Source of the DNA: Betaproteobacteria bacterium
Lineage (GTDB): Bacteria > Pseudomonadota > Gammaproteobacteria > Burkholderiales > Burkholderiaceae_D
DNA: 5,400 nucleotides
Direction: 5' to 3'
Assembly (NCBI GenBank): GCA_015655165.1
Contig: JAATFN010000362.1
Coordinates: 1-5,400, forward strand
The position numbers were made by a program, and so were the translations under genes. Each line of letters begins with the position of its first letter. Within the stretch, counting starts at the first letter, position 1. Below the pieces are notes generated by a model that saw nothing but the letters and a program-made list of their open reading frames with translations, made no database searches and was not told the DNA's origin. Of this stretch, positions 4,517-5,400 are shown piece by piece.

Positions 4517-5400
4517 AACGTGTACGCCTATTCAATAATAAACATAAAAACAAAATACTGCCGATGATACCAACTACCGTACCAATCGGTATTTCATACG
4601 GGAAATACACCAGCCTGCCGACAATGTCGCAAGCCAGTACAAACAGTGCCCCCAAAGCTGCAACCCAAGGGATCGACTTTCTCATGTTGTCACCAAAATA
4701 CATACTTACCACATTAGGGACGAGCAACCCCAAAAACGGGATACTGCCAACAGTAATCACCACAACGGCACTAATGGCGGAGACAATGATCAGACCCACT
4801 ACTGTCAACCGCTTGTAATTAAGGCCTAAATTAGTGGTGAATTGCTCACCCATACCGACAACTGTAAAACGATCTGCGGCAATATAGGCAGCACATGCCA
4901 GCACAAACCCGATCCATAACAATTCGTAGCGCCCACGCAATACCCCGGAAAAGTCTCCCGTCGTCCATGCATGCAATGATTGCAACAAATCGAATTGATA
5001 GGCAAAAAATGTCGTGATTGCATGAATCACACCGCCCAAGACCAGACCGATCACGGGTACCAACATCGTCGAACGCATCGGCAGGCGACGTAAAATCAGC
5101 AGAAATAACCCCGTACCCAGCATGGCGCACAACGTGGCAACGAGCATTTTTACGATGATGGGGGTATCAGGCAACCATAAAGTCACCAGCAAGATTCCCA
5201 ATGTCGCCGACTCGATCGTGCCTGCTGTGGAAGGTTCAACAAACCGGTTACGCATCAACATTTGCATGATCATACCGGCGACAGCCATCGCAGTGCCTGC
5301 AAGAATCAATGCTATCGTTCTGGGCACACGGCTAATGACGAATAGCTGCCATGCTTCATCATCAAACGAGGCATGCCACAAAACCGACAGTGTCACGTCA
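4509..5400 (-). CDS. Ferric siderophore ABC transporter permease, VctD/CeuB/YclN type (5' end cut by window edge)
   Basis: This is the first membrane subunit of the same importer and the partner of the permease that follows. The reading frame is open to the right edge: the codon before the GTG at 5396 is GAC, giving DVTLSVLW. That is the usual segment just after the first membrane helix in FecCD proteins, so the true start lies beyond the window and roughly 20-35 residues are missing. Branch markers are SRVPRTIALILAGTAMAVAG, NRFVEPSTAGTIESATLGIL and the ATPase-contact loop GSIPFLGLLVPNVVSMYFGD. Several hydrophobic helices are visible along the length. It ends with TAA at 4509-4511, inside the next gene. 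In related operons (vctPDGC, for example) a periplasmic binding-protein gene stands upstream of this permease, and in others it lies downstream. Here none follows the ATPase, so it would be expected to the right of the window. Confidence 0.93.
   Translation of the reverse strand, partial: DVTLSVLWHASFDDEAWQLFVISRVPRTIALILAGTAMAVAGMIMQMLMRNRFVEPSTAGTIESATLGILLVTLWLPDTPIIVKMLVATLCAMLGTGLFLLILRRLPMRSTMLVPVIGLVLGGVIHAITTFFAYQFDLLQSLHAWTTGDFSGVLRGRYELLWIGFVLACAAYIAADRFTVVGMGEQFTTNLGLNYKRLTVVGLIIVSAISAVVVITVGSIPFLGLLVPNVVSMYFGDNMRKSIPWVAALGALFVLACDIVGRLVYFPYEIPIGTVVGIIGSILFLCLLLNRRTRFG

Noticed and set aside
1..5400. CRISPR array, tRNA, rRNA, insertion sequence ends, or neisserial DNA uptake sequences (GCCGTCTGAA type)
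   Set aside because: I saw no spaced direct repeats, tRNA-like folds, transposase fragments or clustered uptake words on reading both strands by eye.

Overview
The window looks like a Gram-negative, probably betaproteobacterial chromosome segment devoted mainly to iron uptake. Base composition is moderate, a little under 50% GC by eye. The lineage guess rests mostly on the small single-domain ProQ/FinO protein, which starts MSFEKL and contains WCRGTRYW, a style I associate with Neisseria and its relatives. No rRNA or marker gene is present, so the genus is unknown.

Layout from left to right: (1) 1-693, minus strand: an FhuC-type siderophore ABC ATPase that runs off the left edge. It has a GTG start, a good ribosome binding site, and a near-perfect Fur box (713-731) directly upstream. 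It is probably the first gene of a ferric-hydroxamate operon continuing to the left. (2) 780-1154, plus strand: two coding relics and no intact gene. One is a 27-codon stub that may be the start of a PadR-type regulator. The other is a broken piece of a siderophore-interacting (YqjH-like) ferric reductase with an apparent frameshift at an A7 run. (3) 1165-1623, minus strand: a 152-residue ProQ/FinO RNA chaperone, with a long inverted repeat over its stop codon. (4) 1690-1733: a strong hairpin terminator with A and T tracts on both sides. (5) 1885-2433, minus strand: an unusually short FecR-like membrane protein that has the periplasmic FecR domain but neither the cytoplasmic anti-sigma part nor the C-terminal part. 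No sigma factor or receptor gene lies beside it. (6) 2661-2693: a strong terminator closing the next operon. (7) 2787-5400, minus strand: a tightly overlapping permease-permease-ATPase set of the VctDGC/CeuBCD/YclNOP type for ferric siderophore import. The first permease is cut by the right edge.

The window therefore carries components of two different inner-membrane siderophore importers: an FhuC-type one, with visible Fur control, and a VctDGC-type one, whose promoter and binding protein lie outside. A relic of a cytoplasmic siderophore reductase and a FecR-like protein from the surface-signalling family complete the iron theme. proQ looks like an independent housekeeping RNA-binding gene between the iron units.

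I did not find a convincing wholly new system. The most unusual items are the minimal orphan FecR protein and the decayed PadR/reductase pair beside a well-preserved Fur box.
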